From: Caminibacter pacificus | GTDB taxonomy: Bacteria; Campylobacterota; Campylobacteria; Campylobacterales; Nautiliaceae | Direction of reading: 5' to 3' | DNA length: 64,000 nt | Assembly: GCF_003752135.1 (NCBI RefSeq) | Contig: NZ_RJVK01000001.1 | Location: 620,001-684,000, forward strand | Shown: in pieces, positions 27,467-36,401 of the stretch | How the letters are laid out: each line of letters begins with the position of its first letter | How positions within the stretch are numbered: position 1 is the first letter of the stretch | Translations under genes and position numbers: made by a program | Notes under the pieces: model-generated | Databases searched by the model: none | Seen by the model: only the letters and a program-made list of their open reading frames with translations | What the model was told of the DNA's origin: nothing

Positions 27467-28666
27467 TTAAATCGCCAAAATAACTATAAAAAACGCTAAT
27501 AAATTTATACCATAAAAAAGATATTTACTAAAAAAAGCCAAAAGCGACATAATACCAAATATAACCACCCAAACAAAAGATATCTTCACTTCATAAAATT
27601 CGCTTCCCAAAGAGAGATATTTCAAAATAAAATCATCAAAAACACCTCCGAATCCTATCAAATGCAAAAAAATCTCCAAAGGATAAAAAAACGAAAAAAT
27701 TATATTAACCAATGGAGATAAAAATTGAAAATAATTAAAATTTCCAAAAAAATAATGAGACCAAACAAACATCACCAAAAACATATAAAAACTCAAAAAA
27801 ACGGAACTAAAAAACGAGAATTTCACATGCTTGAAAAATAGATAAATATAAAACACACCCAAAAAACTTAATAAAAAGCCTATTGAAAATATTTTCGAAA
27901 AAAAGATTAAAAAAGAAAACAATATCGTAAAAAATAAGATATTTAAAGAAAACAGCTCCTTAAAACGCATCGCAAAAATAAAAATCAGCACTTCCAAAAC
28001 ATACGCTCGAATAAGCGACGGCGGAAAAGAGGTAAAATAAAGATAGACAAATTCCACCGCCAAAACCAAAATCCCCAAATCAAAAAATCTGTTTCGATAA
28101 GGAAATTTTTTTTGAAAAATTTTATATAAAGGCGAAAAAACAAAATACAACACAAAACTAATAAACCCTAAATGTAATCCGCTTAATGCAAAAAGGTGAG
28201 AAACTCCTAAGCTTGATAGCTTTTGTCTTGTCGAAAAATCAATAGACTCTCCTAAAAACAACGCTTTAAATAGATTTTTCATAACACTTGAAGAGTGCTG
28301 TTTTTCTATAAAAAGATCGATTTTATCTGCCGAAAGCAATTTTATATTAAAACTCGGAGCATAAAAAGTAAAAAGATATTCGAAAAATGAAACTTTTGAA
28401 GTTATTATGGTTAATTTCACTTTTTCATTGAGTAGATTTTTTAGATTTTCTCTTGAAGTCGTATAAAAAGTGAGACTATTGTTTTTTAGTTTTAAAATTT
28501 GATAATTTTTGCCCTCTTTCTTATATTGATTAATCACTCTTGCTTCTACATTTAAAAATTTATGATTTTTAAAACTTAAATATTCAAAAAAACTTATCTG
28601 ACACCGAACTACAAATAAAAGAAAAAAAGCCAAAAACCAAAAGCGGTTTTTCGATAAAAAAGCCAT
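27467..28666 (-). CDS. comEC: ComEC/Rec2 competence membrane protein (short form)
   Basis: A 399-residue polytopic membrane protein with about nine hydrophobic helices and the Competence-domain signature SSLGVSHLFALSGLHLGF. It forms the inner-membrane channel for single-stranded DNA uptake in natural transformation. The C-terminal metallo-beta-lactamase-like nuclease domain of longer ComEC proteins is absent. Short forms of about 400 residues are, from memory, usual in Campylobacterota. It starts two bases after dnaB ends and has no ribosome site of its own, so translational coupling is likely. Confidence 0.9.
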   Translation of the reverse strand: MAFLSKNRFWFLAFFLLFVVRCQISFFEYLSFKNHKFLNVEARVINQYKKEGKNYQILKLKNNSLTFYTTSRENLKNLLNEKVKLTIITSKVSFFEYLFTFYAPSFNIKLLSADKIDLFIEKQHSSSVMKNLFKALFLGESIDFSTRQKLSSLGVSHLFALSGLHLGFISFVLYFVFSPLYKIFQKKFPYRNRFFDLGILVLAVEFVYLYFTSFPPSLIRAYVLEVLIFIFAMRFKELFSLNILFFTILFSFLIFFSKIFSIGFLLSFLGVFYIYLFFKHVKFSFFSSVFLSFYMFLVMFVWSHYFFGNFNYFQFLSPLVNIIFSFFYPLEIFLHLIGFGGVFDDFILKYLSLGSEFYEVKISFVWVVIFGIMSLLAFFSKYLFYGINLLAFFIVILAI

Positions 28667-28667
28667 T

Positions 28668-30074
28668 TTAAATTTGCGGCATATCTACGTTTATGTCGGC
28701 TTCGTTCATTTCGATTTCGTTAACTTCGCTCACTTTATCGGTAAATAACGTATATTTTTTATGGAAAAGCATCTCCACAGTACCTGTCGGTCCGTTTCTC
28801 TGTTTTCCTATAATAATTTCGGCATCTTCCACCTCTTTTTCTTGAAAATCCACCTCAACCGCTTTTCCTTTTTCCATAGCCTCTTTTTGTTTTTGTCTGG
28901 CTTCCATGGCTTTATATACGTCGTCTCTATAAATAAACATAATAATATCGGCATCTTGTTCTATAGCTCCGGATTCTCTAAGGTCGCTTAACATAGGTCT
29001 TTTATTCGGTCTGCTCTCAAGCGCCCTATTTAACTGAGAAAGTGCGATTATAGGTATTTCAAGCTCACGCGCCAAAAGTTTCAAACTCCTACTAATCTCG
29101 GCAATTGCCAAATGTCTCTCTCTTTGGTCCGAAGCGATTAATTGCAAATAGTCGATAATCGCCAAGGAAAGCTCCGGATTTTGAGCTTTTAGTTTTCTTA
29201 ATTTCGCTCTTATCGTATGAATGTTGATATTTCCCTCATCATCCACAAAAAGAGGTTTTTCGGCCAAATCATCAGCTATGACGCTTAGTTTACTCCAATC
29301 TTCAGAAGATAAATTTCCTTTTCTTATATCTTGAAGAGGAATTCTCCCGGCAGCACTCAACATCCTAAGCATCAACTGCTCTGCGGGCATCTCAAGAGAG
29401 AAAATAGCAACTCCTTTATTTTGTTTTAAAACGTTAAGTCCGATATTTAAAGCAAGAGCCGTCTTACCCATAGAAGGACGAGCCGCTAAAATTATCAAAT
29501 CCCCTTCACCAAAACCGCTTGTCATTCTGTTTAGTTCGCTAAATCCGGTATCAAGTCCAGTTACGATTTTATTTTTCTTTGCGGCTTGTTTTTTTATAAA
29601 TTCAAGCGTATCGTTCATAATTTTCCTGGAGTTTTTAAAATCCCCCGAAAGATTAGACGTAGCGATACTAAAAAGTTTACTTTGAATGGCTTCGACTTCT
29701 TCAATAGCTCTTTTATCCTCTTCCAAAACCATTTTTTTAATTTCGTTTGAGAGATGAATAAGCTCTCTTTTTGTAGCCATATCCTTAAGCTCTCTGGCGT
29801 ACGCTTCAACCGCCTCAATAGGAGCCGTTCCCAAAATCTCAAAAAACAACTCTTCGTCAAATTTGTTTTTTTTACTAAGTTCGTCTTTTAAGAAAACTTC
29901 GTCAATCGGGAGGTCTTTTTTATAAAGCTCCTCCATAGTTTCAAATACAGCCTGATGAAAAGGAAGATAGAAATCCTTAGGCGTCAAAATAGCCGCCACG
30001 TCTTCATAAACCTTTCCGTCAAACAAAATCGCACTTAAAATTCCTCTTTCGATGTCAAGATTATATAAATTCAA
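28668..30074 (-). CDS. dnaB: Replicative DNA helicase DnaB
   Basis: A 468-residue hexameric helicase that unwinds DNA at the fork. The N-terminal primase-interacting domain occupies roughly 1-100, followed by the RecA-like domain with Walker A AARPSMGKTALAL, Walker B LAIIDYLQLI, and SDLRESGAIEQDAD near residue 370. The start is TTG at 30072-30074, preceded by AAGGAG with seven-base spacing. No in-frame ATG fits. The length is standard and no intein is present. Confidence 0.96.
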   Translation of the reverse strand: MNLYNLDIERGILSAILFDGKVYEDVAAILTPKDFYLPFHQAVFETMEELYKKDLPIDEVFLKDELSKKNKFDEELFFEILGTAPIEAVEAYARELKDMATKRELIHLSNEIKKMVLEEDKRAIEEVEAIQSKLFSIATSNLSGDFKNSRKIMNDTLEFIKKQAAKKNKIVTGLDTGFSELNRMTSGFGEGDLIILAARPSMGKTALALNIGLNVLKQNKGVAIFSLEMPAEQLMLRMLSAAGRIPLQDIRKGNLSSEDWSKLSVIADDLAEKPLFVDDEGNINIHTIRAKLRKLKAQNPELSLAIIDYLQLIASDQRERHLAIAEISRSLKLLARELEIPIIALSQLNRALESRPNKRPMLSDLRESGAIEQDADIIMFIYRDDVYKAMEARQKQKEAMEKGKAVEVDFQEKEVEDAEIIIGKQRNGPTGTVEMLFHKKYTLFTDKVSEVNEIEMNEADINVDMPQI

Positions 30075-30111
30075 CCGATATCTCCTTATAGAAAGTTTAA
30101 AAAGGACTCAA

Positions 30112-30360
30112 ATGATTATTAAAATTTCATATCCGTACAAAGACAAAATCCACTCCATCGACCTAAAAGAGATATATATCCAAACCGATAGCGACGAGTT
30201 GATTAAAGAATTAAAATCGACAATTAACCCGATTGAAATCGGTATTATTTTATCTGAAAATTACGACAAATTCAAAAAGATAGAAAAAACAAAACCGGAT
30301 TTGGTAATAGATATCGAAGAAGTTATCATAAATCCGGAGCTTAAATATAAAGAGCTTTAA
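30112..30360 (+). CDS. Hypothetical protein, 82 residues
   Basis: A small soluble protein rich in Ile, Lys and Glu, with no signal peptide or recognised motif. The ATG at 30112 is chosen because AAAAAGGA lies five to six bases upstream. The longer frame from 30052 would overlap the divergent dnaB start. The 3' end overlaps the convergent 158-residue gene by four bases. Codon use matches the neighbours. Function unknown. Confidence 0.6.
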   Translation: MIIKISYPYKDKIHSIDLKEIYIQTDSDELIKELKSTINPIEIGIILSENYDKFKKIEKTKPDLVIDIEEVIINPELKYKEL

Positions 30361-30833
30361 AAATACTCTTTTAATTTTTCCGCAATCTCTTTATTATCCA
30401 TACTCAAAAACAACTCTTGTAATTTCGCTCTTTTTTCTTTATCCAATTTTTTTACTGCTTCTTCGAAATCTTCTTTGGGTATTTCTCTAAAAGCTTTCGC
30501 ACTCTCACCCAAAATCTCTTCGACTTTCTCTTTTGAAGCGAAATTTTTATTCTCAAGCAGCACTTCATTGATTAGTTTTAAAGCGTCCACCAAGTTTTGA
30601 GATTCAGCAAGGGTTTTGAGTTTTATTTTTCTACTCTTTTTCAATGACATAATCACTTTTTTGATATCTTCGATATCTTTTGCTTGCTGTATTCTTTCAG
30701 CAGCCTCTTTTCCTAAAACTTTTATAAGTTTTTCTTTTGTAACACGTGTAGGTTTTAAAATCAAAAACATAAAAATAAACGCCATAGAAAATATCGAAAT
30801 CCCTACGATATAAATTAAAGTAGTAGCACTCAT
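30357..30833 (-). CDS. Hypothetical membrane-anchored protein
   Basis: A 158-residue protein with a single N-terminal membrane helix (residues about 5-27) followed by a charged, helical cytoplasmic or periplasmic part rich in Lys and Glu. No family recognised. The start codon overlaps the ispG stop in an ATGA arrangement, placing it at the end of the tlyA-ispG operon. The orientation of the soluble part cannot be decided from sequence alone. Confidence 0.7.
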   Translation of the reverse strand: MSATTLIYIVGISIFSMAFIFMFLILKPTRVTKEKLIKVLGKEAAERIQQAKDIEDIKKVIMSLKKSRKIKLKTLAESQNLVDALKLINEVLLENKNFASKEKVEEILGESAKAFREIPKEDFEEAVKKLDKEKRAKLQELFLSMDNKEIAEKLKEYF

Positions 30834-31882
30834 TCACTCTCCTTTTTTACTTCTTCTAAAAATCTATCAAGCAACTCGTCTTCTTTGTATTTTCCGATAA
30901 TTTCGCCTTTTTTTATAATAAGCCCGTACCCTTTACCGCATGCAATCGCAACATCGGCCTCTTTGGCTTCACCGATAGCATTCACCACACACCCCATAAC
31001 CGCAAGATTAAGAGGTTTTTTGATATCTTTTGTGGCCTCTTCAACAGCTTCTACGATAGGCGGCAAATCCACCTCAATCCTACCGCAAGTAGGACATGAG
31101 ATAATATTTACGCCTTCTTTTGAAAGTCCCAAATCTTTAAGTATCGCTTTTCCTACCCTAATCTCTTCTTCAAGCTCACCCGTTATCGAAACCCTAAGAG
31201 TATCGCCTATCCCATCAAGCAACAACGCCCCAAAAGCCGCCGCGCTTTTTATTGTGGCGTGAAATTTCGTCCCGGCTTCGGTCACTCCCAAATGAAAAGG
31301 ATAATCCACAAGAGGTCTTAACATCCTATATGCTTCTACGGTTCTTTGAACGTCGCTGGCTTTTAGAGAAACTTTGATATCCAAAAAGTCCAAATCCTCC
31401 AAAAACTTAATATGCCAAAGAGCGGATTCGACCATTGCTTTTGGAGTTTGTCCGTATTTGTTTTCGAGGTGTTCTTCCAAACTTCCGGCATTTACTCCGA
31501 TTCTGATAGGAATATTTCTTGCCTTGCACGCTTTTACGATTTCCTTTACTCTCTCTTTTCCGCCAATATTTCCGGGATTGATTCTAAGTCCGTCCACAAC
31601 TTCCGCAGCTTTTAAACCGAGTTTATAATTAAAATGAATATCCGCAATTATCGGAAGAGGTGATTTTTCTTTTATTTCTTTCAGAGCATTTGCGTCTTCT
31701 TCGTCAAGCACCGCAACTCTTACAATATCGGCACCCGCAAAATAGAGCCTGTTTATCTGCTCAAGAGTATCGTTTATATTTTTTGTCTTTGAAAAAGTCA
31801 TTGATTGTACCGAAATAGGAGCATCTCCTCCTATTTCTACATTTCCTACTTTTATTTTTCTTGTGGGATATCTTTTTATCAC
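30830..31882 (-). CDS. ispG: 4-hydroxy-3-methylbut-2-en-1-yl diphosphate synthase
   Basis: A 350-residue cytoplasmic iron-sulfur enzyme of the non-mevalonate isoprenoid pathway, converting MEcPP to HMBPP. It opens with [20 protein letters not shown]. The three 4Fe-4S ligands lie in SCPTCGR and [10 protein letters not shown], together with the conserved glutamate. The short bacterial form lacks the plant insertion. It sits between two small unknown genes in an operon starting at tlyA. Confidence 0.97.
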   Translation of the reverse strand: MIKRYPTRKIKVGNVEIGGDAPISVQSMTFSKTKNINDTLEQINRLYFAGADIVRVAVLDEEDANALKEIKEKSPLPIIADIHFNYKLGLKAAEVVDGLRINPGNIGGKERVKEIVKACKARNIPIRIGVNAGSLEEHLENKYGQTPKAMVESALWHIKFLEDLDFLDIKVSLKASDVQRTVEAYRMLRPLVDYPFHLGVTEAGTKFHATIKSAAAFGALLLDGIGDTLRVSITGELEEEIRVGKAILKDLGLSKEGVNIISCPTCGRIEVDLPPIVEAVEEATKDIKKPLNLAVMGCVVNAIGEAKEADVAIACGKGYGLIIKKGEIIGKYKEDELLDRFLEEVKKESE

Positions 31883-31891
31883 GTTTTTCCT

Positions 31892-32302
31892 TTATGCAAA
31901 AGCTGTTGATTTTACTCTTATATTTTTTTTGATATTTTCTATCTCTTTTTTTAATTTTTCATTAACTATACCCTCAAGCTTATTCAAAAATTTCATAAGC
32001 TCTTCTTTCGTATCTTCGTTTATAGCATAAGTTTTGATTATTTTTTCAATTTTTTTAAGTTTTTTAGGAATATCTTCTTTAGATTTTATAATATCTTTAA
32101 TTTCTACGTCCGGATTAAATATCGCAAGAGGTTTTGGTGTTTTAATCAATATAAATTTTTCGTTTTTTGTTTTTATAAGTTTGCAGCCGTTTAGCGACAA
32201 GATATTATTCACCTTTTGTAAATTATCTATTTTCGTTTCGATTATCGCCTTTTTGGAATAATCAAGCTTTAAGCACTGATTTATCAAAAAAGTAATATCC
32301 AT
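31892..32302 (-). CDS. Hypothetical protein between tlyA and ispG
   Basis: A 136-residue soluble, Lys- and Ile-rich protein whose second half (from about residue 70) looks like a long amphipathic helix or coiled coil. No recognised domain. The start overlaps the tlyA stop by one base, so it is part of that operon. Function unknown. Confidence 0.65.
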   Translation of the reverse strand: MDITFLINQCLKLDYSKKAIIETKIDNLQKVNNILSLNGCKLIKTKNEKFILIKTPKPLAIFNPDVEIKDIIKSKEDIPKKLKKIEKIIKTYAINEDTKEELMKFLNKLEGIVNEKLKKEIENIKKNIRVKSTAFA

Positions 32303-33015
32303 TAATTTCCTTTCTTAAAATGATAAATATATTCGGTATTACCCTCTTTTCCTTTTATGCTCGATTCTTCGCTTCTTATAAGCTTCCACCCTAAATTCAA
32401 ACACTCTTTTTCAAAGTTTTCTTTGGCTTTTTTTATAGCTTCTTTGTCTACTACCACGCCTCTTTTATCTCTTTTTGCATCTTTTCCCACTTCAAATTGA
32501 GGTTTAAACAGCAAGATAATATCATCTTTTGCGTGTTTGTCTATATTTTTTATAAGTTTTAATAGCGAAATAAAACTAACGTCGCTAACTATGACATCAA
32601 AGCTTGAATCGTATTCGAAATCTCTAAAATCGGTATTTTCGTAATTTTCGATTTTAGGGTTGTTTTTTAAACTCTCATCCAATTGATTACTTCCCACATC
32701 CACGCAAACAACTTTTTTTGCGCCTTTTTCCAAACTCACTTCACTAAACCCGCCAGTAGACGCCCCGACATCCAAAACTTCTTTGTCTTTAAAGTCAATA
32801 TTATATTTATCAAGATAATTTTTTAACTTCAAAGCGGCTCTACTGACATAAACTTTATCTTCCAAAAGCTCGATTTTATCCTCTTGAGAGACTTTAAAAG
32901 AAGGTTTCGTAATAATTTTTCCGTTTACTTTTATTTTTTGATTTTTGATAAGTTCTTTGGCTTTATTGCGACTTTTTAATAAACCCCTATTCACAATTGC
33001 TTCGTCTAACCTCAT
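32302..33015 (-). CDS. tlyA: TlyA-type rRNA 2'-O-methyltransferase
   Basis: A 237-residue protein with an N-terminal S4 RNA-binding domain (residues 1-60, MRLDEAIVNRGLLKSRNKAK) and an FtsJ-like methyltransferase with the SAM motif LDVGASTGGFSEV. In Campylobacter and other bacteria TlyA methylates ribosomal cytidines and affects capreomycin susceptibility and ribosome assembly. The length matches the short TlyA form. It heads the operon leading to ispG. Confidence 0.92.
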   Translation of the reverse strand: MRLDEAIVNRGLLKSRNKAKELIKNQKIKVNGKIITKPSFKVSQEDKIELLEDKVYVSRAALKLKNYLDKYNIDFKDKEVLDVGASTGGFSEVSLEKGAKKVVCVDVGSNQLDESLKNNPKIENYENTDFRDFEYDSSFDVIVSDVSFISLLKLIKNIDKHAKDDIILLFKPQFEVGKDAKRDKRGVVVDKEAIKKAKENFEKECLNLGWKLIRSEESSIKGKEGNTEYIYHFKKGN

Positions 33016-33051
33016 ATTTGTTACTTTTTTTCAAAATTTTATCAAAAGTTA

Positions 33052-33079
33052 TTCACATATTCACATAATTTGCTATAAT
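33052..33079 (+). promoter_or_regulatory. Promoter of the 34-residue membrane protein gene
   Basis: TTCACA (33052-33057) and TATAAT (33074-33079) are separated by 16 bases, and the -10 is extended (TGCTATAAT). An AAAGGAGA ribosome site follows. Confidence 0.7.
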
Positions 33080-33104
33080 TTAGCAAAACAATAAAGGAGA
33101 AAAA

Positions 33105-33209
33105 ATGGGATTTAGTGGATTTATGGCGCTTGTTTTATGTGTGGTAGCTACAGGAGCAATGCTTTATATAGCAATTGACGCAACTAAAAAATCACCTGTA
33201 AAAGACTAA
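33105..33209 (+). CDS. 34-residue single-pass membrane protein
   Basis: A very small gene with a complete expression setup: extended -10 promoter, AAGGAG ribosome site seven bases from the ATG, and a clean stop. The peptide begins MGFSGFMALVLCVVATG and is hydrophobic to about residue 24, then ends in a short charged tail (DATKKSPVKD). Such peptides often bind larger membrane complexes. Some small subunits of respiratory oxidases have this shape, but no such operon is adjacent. Function unknown. It fills the gap between tlyA and gpsA. Confidence 0.6.
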   Translation: MGFSGFMALVLCVVATGAMLYIAIDATKKSPVKD

Positions 33210-33234
33210 TAACTTCTTTTTCCGCTTTTTGCGG

Positions 33235-34125
33235 TTAACTCATCAAATCTTTCAAACTATCAAGTACGTTTTTCTTTTGATACAATATTTTATAAACTTC
33301 GTTTGCAATAGGCGTATAAATGTCGTGTTTTTGAGCCAAAAGATATATCGCTTTTGAAGTAAAAACACCCTCGGCGACTTCTCCGAGTTCATCCAAAATA
33401 TCTTCAAGAAGTTTGCCTTTTGCAAGATTAAGTCCGACTCTATAATTTCTACTCATCGTAGAATTTGCCGTCAAAAACAAATCCCCACTTCCCGCAACTC
33501 CTAAAAACGTATCTTTCTTAGCCCCGAAAAATTCTCCGAATCTCGCCATTTCAACAAGTCCTCTTGAAATTAAAGCGGCTTTTGCGTTACTTCCCAAATT
33601 AAGCCCCTCACAAACCCCTGCTGCAATAGCTATTACGTTTTTATACGCACCTGCAACCTCAACACCCTCTACGTCATCATCGATATAAGTTTTTATAAAC
33701 GGAGGAAAAAACTCGCTAAACTTTTCGGCTAAATTGAGATTTTTAGAAGCTATAACAAGGGCTGTCGGTTTATTTTGTTTTACTTCTTTTGCAAAAGAAG
33801 GCCCGGAAATAAACGCAATATTGTTTTTATCGGTATATTCTTCGAATATTTCGTTTAAAAATTTGAGTTTTTTATTATCTATTCCTTTACTTGCGACAAG
33901 AATTTTTTTATTTTTTATCTTTTCTCTATTTTCTCTTAAAAAATCATCTATAGATTGTGCGGCTATTACTATTATTAAATATTCGTTTTTAAAAGCTTCA
34001 TCTAAAGAAACGAAACCTTCTATGTTTCTTTTGTGTCTTGAAGTAATGACCGCGTTTTTAATTTTTTGTTTTATCGCATGATATAAAGCGCTTCCCCAAG
34101 CACCCGCTCCTATTACACTAACCAT
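33235..34125 (-). CDS. gpsA: Glycerol-3-phosphate dehydrogenase [NAD(P)+]
   Basis: A 296-residue cytoplasmic enzyme that reduces dihydroxyacetone phosphate to glycerol 3-phosphate for phospholipid synthesis. The nucleotide loop VIGAGAWGSAL is at the N-terminus. GPSFAKEV, the catalytic lysine segment GAYKNVIAIAAG, and GSGDLFLT follow. The ATG at 34125 is chosen because AAGGA lies six bases upstream; an in-frame TTG at 34131 has no such spacing. In Campylobacter I recall gpsA next to gatB; here potassium-channel genes lie between them. Confidence 0.95.
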   Translation of the reverse strand: MVSVIGAGAWGSALYHAIKQKIKNAVITSRHKRNIEGFVSLDEAFKNEYLIIVIAAQSIDDFLRENREKIKNKKILVASKGIDNKKLKFLNEIFEEYTDKNNIAFISGPSFAKEVKQNKPTALVIASKNLNLAEKFSEFFPPFIKTYIDDDVEGVEVAGAYKNVIAIAAGVCEGLNLGSNAKAALISRGLVEMARFGEFFGAKKDTFLGVAGSGDLFLTANSTMSRNYRVGLNLAKGKLLEDILDELGEVAEGVFTSKAIYLLAQKHDIYTPIANEVYKILYQKKNVLDSLKDLMS

Positions 34126-34810
34126 TTGCAATCCTTAATAAATCCAAGTCTTCTTTGAATCTTTCAATCTCTTCCATATCTCCCACCACTATCAAAACAT
34201 CTCCGGCATCGATTTTATGGTTTACTCCTCTTGTTATAAACTGCACGTTTTCGCTCATCTCTTTATCCACAATAGCAATAATCAATATATTATAATTCGA
34301 AGAAATCTCTTTGTAAATATCTTTTATATATTTTCCGTCCAAAAACGAACCTTTAGGAATCTCAACTTCGGCAAAGGCCAAATGATTATCTTCAAAAATT
34401 ATCTCTTCGATAACTTTTAAAGTAAGCGGTTTTTTAAGTATAGTCATAATTCTATTTGCCGTAACTTCATAAGGGTTGATCGTCTTATCCACACCTGCAA
34501 GCTTATATTTATAATCGTTGTCTTTATTGGATACTTTTGCGATTAATTTTTTATTCGGAAACTTATCTTTTAAAGAAAGACACAAAAAGAGGTTTTTATC
34601 TTCATCTCTTAGTACGGCCAATACGACATCAAAATCCTCAAGCTCTTCTACGGCATCGTCAATAGAGTGATAAAATCTCACGTCATAAAGTTTATCTTTT
34701 GCTTTTTCATACTCTTTTTCATCAAAAACTATAATTTCAAGATTCTTTTTTTCTATATAACTCGCTACTTTTTCACCGAAATCGTCAAATCCGAATAACA
34801 ATACTCTCAT
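34118..34810 (-). CDS. RCK (TrkA-N/TrkA-C) potassium-channel regulatory subunit
   Basis: A 230-residue soluble protein with a Rossmann TrkA-N half (VLLFGFDDFGEKVASYI, residues 3-19) and a TrkA-C half. It has no membrane segment. RCK domains gate potassium channels in response to nucleotides or ions. It begins with an ATGA overlap with the preceding RCK gene, and all three channel genes are read as one unit. It probably supplies the second RCK ring of the adjacent channel, which is inference. Confidence 0.82.
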   Translation of the reverse strand: MRVLLFGFDDFGEKVASYIEKKNLEIIVFDEKEYEKAKDKLYDVRFYHSIDDAVEELEDFDVVLAVLRDEDKNLFLCLSLKDKFPNKKLIAKVSNKDNDYKYKLAGVDKTINPYEVTANRIMTILKKPLTLKVIEEIIFEDNHLAFAEVEIPKGSFLDGKYIKDIYKEISSNYNILIIAIVDKEMSENVQFITRGVNHKIDAGDVLIVVGDMEEIERFKEDLDLLRIANG

Positions 34811-35349
34811 ATACTACTTCTTTCTACAAGATATTTGAAATAATTAACACTAATACTATATCCCATAACAACCAAAATATCTCCCGCTTCAAGTTTTAAA
34901 TCAAAAGGCGGGTTGAAATAAAAATGCCCGTGCTCTATTTGGAGCGTTTCGTTTAAAAGAGGCGATTCGTTTACTTTTAATACTCCGAAAAGTATAAGTT
35001 TGTATTTATCAAAATCAATCTCACCTATAAGTTTACCATCAAGAATCGAACCTTCGATAACCATAATTTCATCGATTATCGCATTTCTTTTTTCGGTCAA
35101 AATCGCATCTATTACCTCAAAAGTTATAGGGCTACCAATATATTCGGCCATCAAAAGAGCCGTCACTCTTGTAGGTACAACCACATAAGTAGCACCCGCT
35201 TTTTTCATTTTCGAGATATTTTTTTCATCGTTTGAAAGAGCGATTATTTCTATCTCTTTTTTATACGCTTTGATACTCAAAATCATAAAAGAGTTGGCAA
35301 TATCGTTGTTCGTTAGAATAAACACTTTGGAGATTTTATCAAAATCCAA
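34807..35349 (-). CDS. RCK C-terminal part of the potassium channel, separated by a frameshift
   Basis: A 180-codon frame that opens in the middle of a TrkA-N domain ([20 protein letters not shown]) and continues through TrkA-C. Its nominal TTG start has no ribosome site. The sequence is the exact continuation, one frame over, of the channel gene that ends at 35313. Adding one A to the AAA run at 35352-35354 would fuse the two into a single frame of 531 residues. It is read here as the 3' half of a broken or frameshifted gene rather than a separate gene. Confidence 0.7.
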   Translation of the reverse strand: MDFDKISKVFILTNNDIANSFMILSIKAYKKEIEIIALSNDEKNISKMKKAGATYVVVPTRVTALLMAEYIGSPITFEVIDAILTEKRNAIIDEIMVIEGSILDGKLIGEIDFDKYKLILFGVLKVNESPLLNETLQIEHGHFYFNPPFDLKLEAGDILVVMGYSISVNYFKYLVERSSI

Positions 35350-36401
35350 CGTTTGTAAAATTCTTTTTGTGTAATATCGCCTTTTACTGCAATGTATCCT
35401 TTAAGAGTCGCTTTTGCGACTCTATCTTCATCGATATCCACTACTACGAAATCTTGATTATCTCTATGAAACCTATCACACAAAATCTCCGCTTCGTTTG
35501 AAAAACCGCATATCAAATAGACGTCGTTCATAGATTTTACTTGTCTGACGACTCTTTCGGCTTTTAGTTCTTCAAGCTTTTCCGTAAAAGCCGATGCGAT
35601 AATTGAAGTTGCAAAAGAGATAAAACCGATACCGATGATAATCAAAATCATCGTCAAAACTTTACCCTCATGGGTAACAGGGGTAATATCTCCGTAACCT
35701 ACCGTAGAAATAGTAATAAGCGACCAATAAATAGCGTCAAAAAAGTTGTCTATTTTAGGATTTGCGTGGGCTTCGAATACATAAATTACGGCACCACCGA
35801 TAAATGTAACGAAACCTACCGCAATTAATAATATGAAAAGTTCGAATTTTTTATTTGCAAGTACTTCAAGAAAGGTATTGATACTTTTTGTATATCTCAA
35901 GAGCTTAAAAAGTCTGAAAATTACGAAAATCCTAAAAATTCTAAGAGGTCTGTATCCCGGAAGAATAGCCAAAAGGTCGATAATCGCAAAAGGAGAACGT
36001 ATATATTCCCATTTTTTTAACACAATCTCTTTTACTACTTTCCAGACACTAAACTTCCGTCCTAAGAAGTTAGCTTCTTCATACTCTTCTATAATTATTC
36101 TATGAATATCGTTATAAACCCAAAGTCTAATGATATATTCCACTAAAAATACCGAAGTGACAAAATAAAAATCAAAATCCTCCAAAAAAGGATAAACGTC
36201 GTTTTTTATGTCATAAAGCAATATCCCGACACTGATAAGCACCAAAAAGAACATAAAAAAATCAAATACTCTTTTTGGTGCAAACGTATCGTCATTCATC
36301 AAACGCCAAAAGAAAGTTTTGATTTTTTTATATGTTTTGTTGCTATCTAAATAAAAAGCAAAAGCCACTAAGGCTTTTACGATAGGAGATTCTTTTCTCA
36401 A
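35313..36401 (-). CDS. Potassium channel protein (6TM, RCK domain truncated by frameshift)
   Basis: A 362-residue channel with six membrane helices, an arginine-rich fourth helix ([16 protein letters not shown]) and the selectivity filter STVGYGD. It is then fused to the first part of a TrkA-N domain ([18 protein letters not shown]). After KEFYK the frame runs into an out-of-frame tail and stops. The normal continuation is in the adjacent frame at 34807-35349. The voltage-sensor-like helix places it with Kch/KvAP-type channels. The start is TTG, overlapping the gatB stop by four bases. Confidence 0.82.
   Translation of the reverse strand: MRKESPIVKALVAFAFYLDSNKTYKKIKTFFWRLMNDDTFAPKRVFDFFMFFLVLISVGILLYDIKNDVYPFLEDFDFYFVTSVFLVEYIIRLWVYNDIHRIIIEEYEEANFLGRKFSVWKVVKEIVLKKWEYIRSPFAIIDLLAILPGYRPLRIFRIFVIFRLFKLLRYTKSINTFLEVLANKKFELFILLIAVGFVTFIGGAVIYVFEAHANPKIDNFFDAIYWSLITISTVGYGDITPVTHEGKVLTMILIIIGIGFISFATSIIASAFTEKLEELKAERVVRQVKSMNDVYLICGFSNEAEILCDRFHRDNQDFVVVDIDEDRVAKATLKGYIAVKGDITQKEFYKRWILIKSPKCLF

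Noticed and set aside
33210-33234. The CCGC-TTTTT-GCGG hairpin as a terminator
   Set aside because: The stem is only four pairs and neither side is followed by a T tract in the direction of transcription.
34807-35349. An independent RCK gene with a TTG start
   Set aside because: No ribosome site precedes it, and its protein is the exact continuation of the channel in the adjacent frame, so a frameshift is the better reading.
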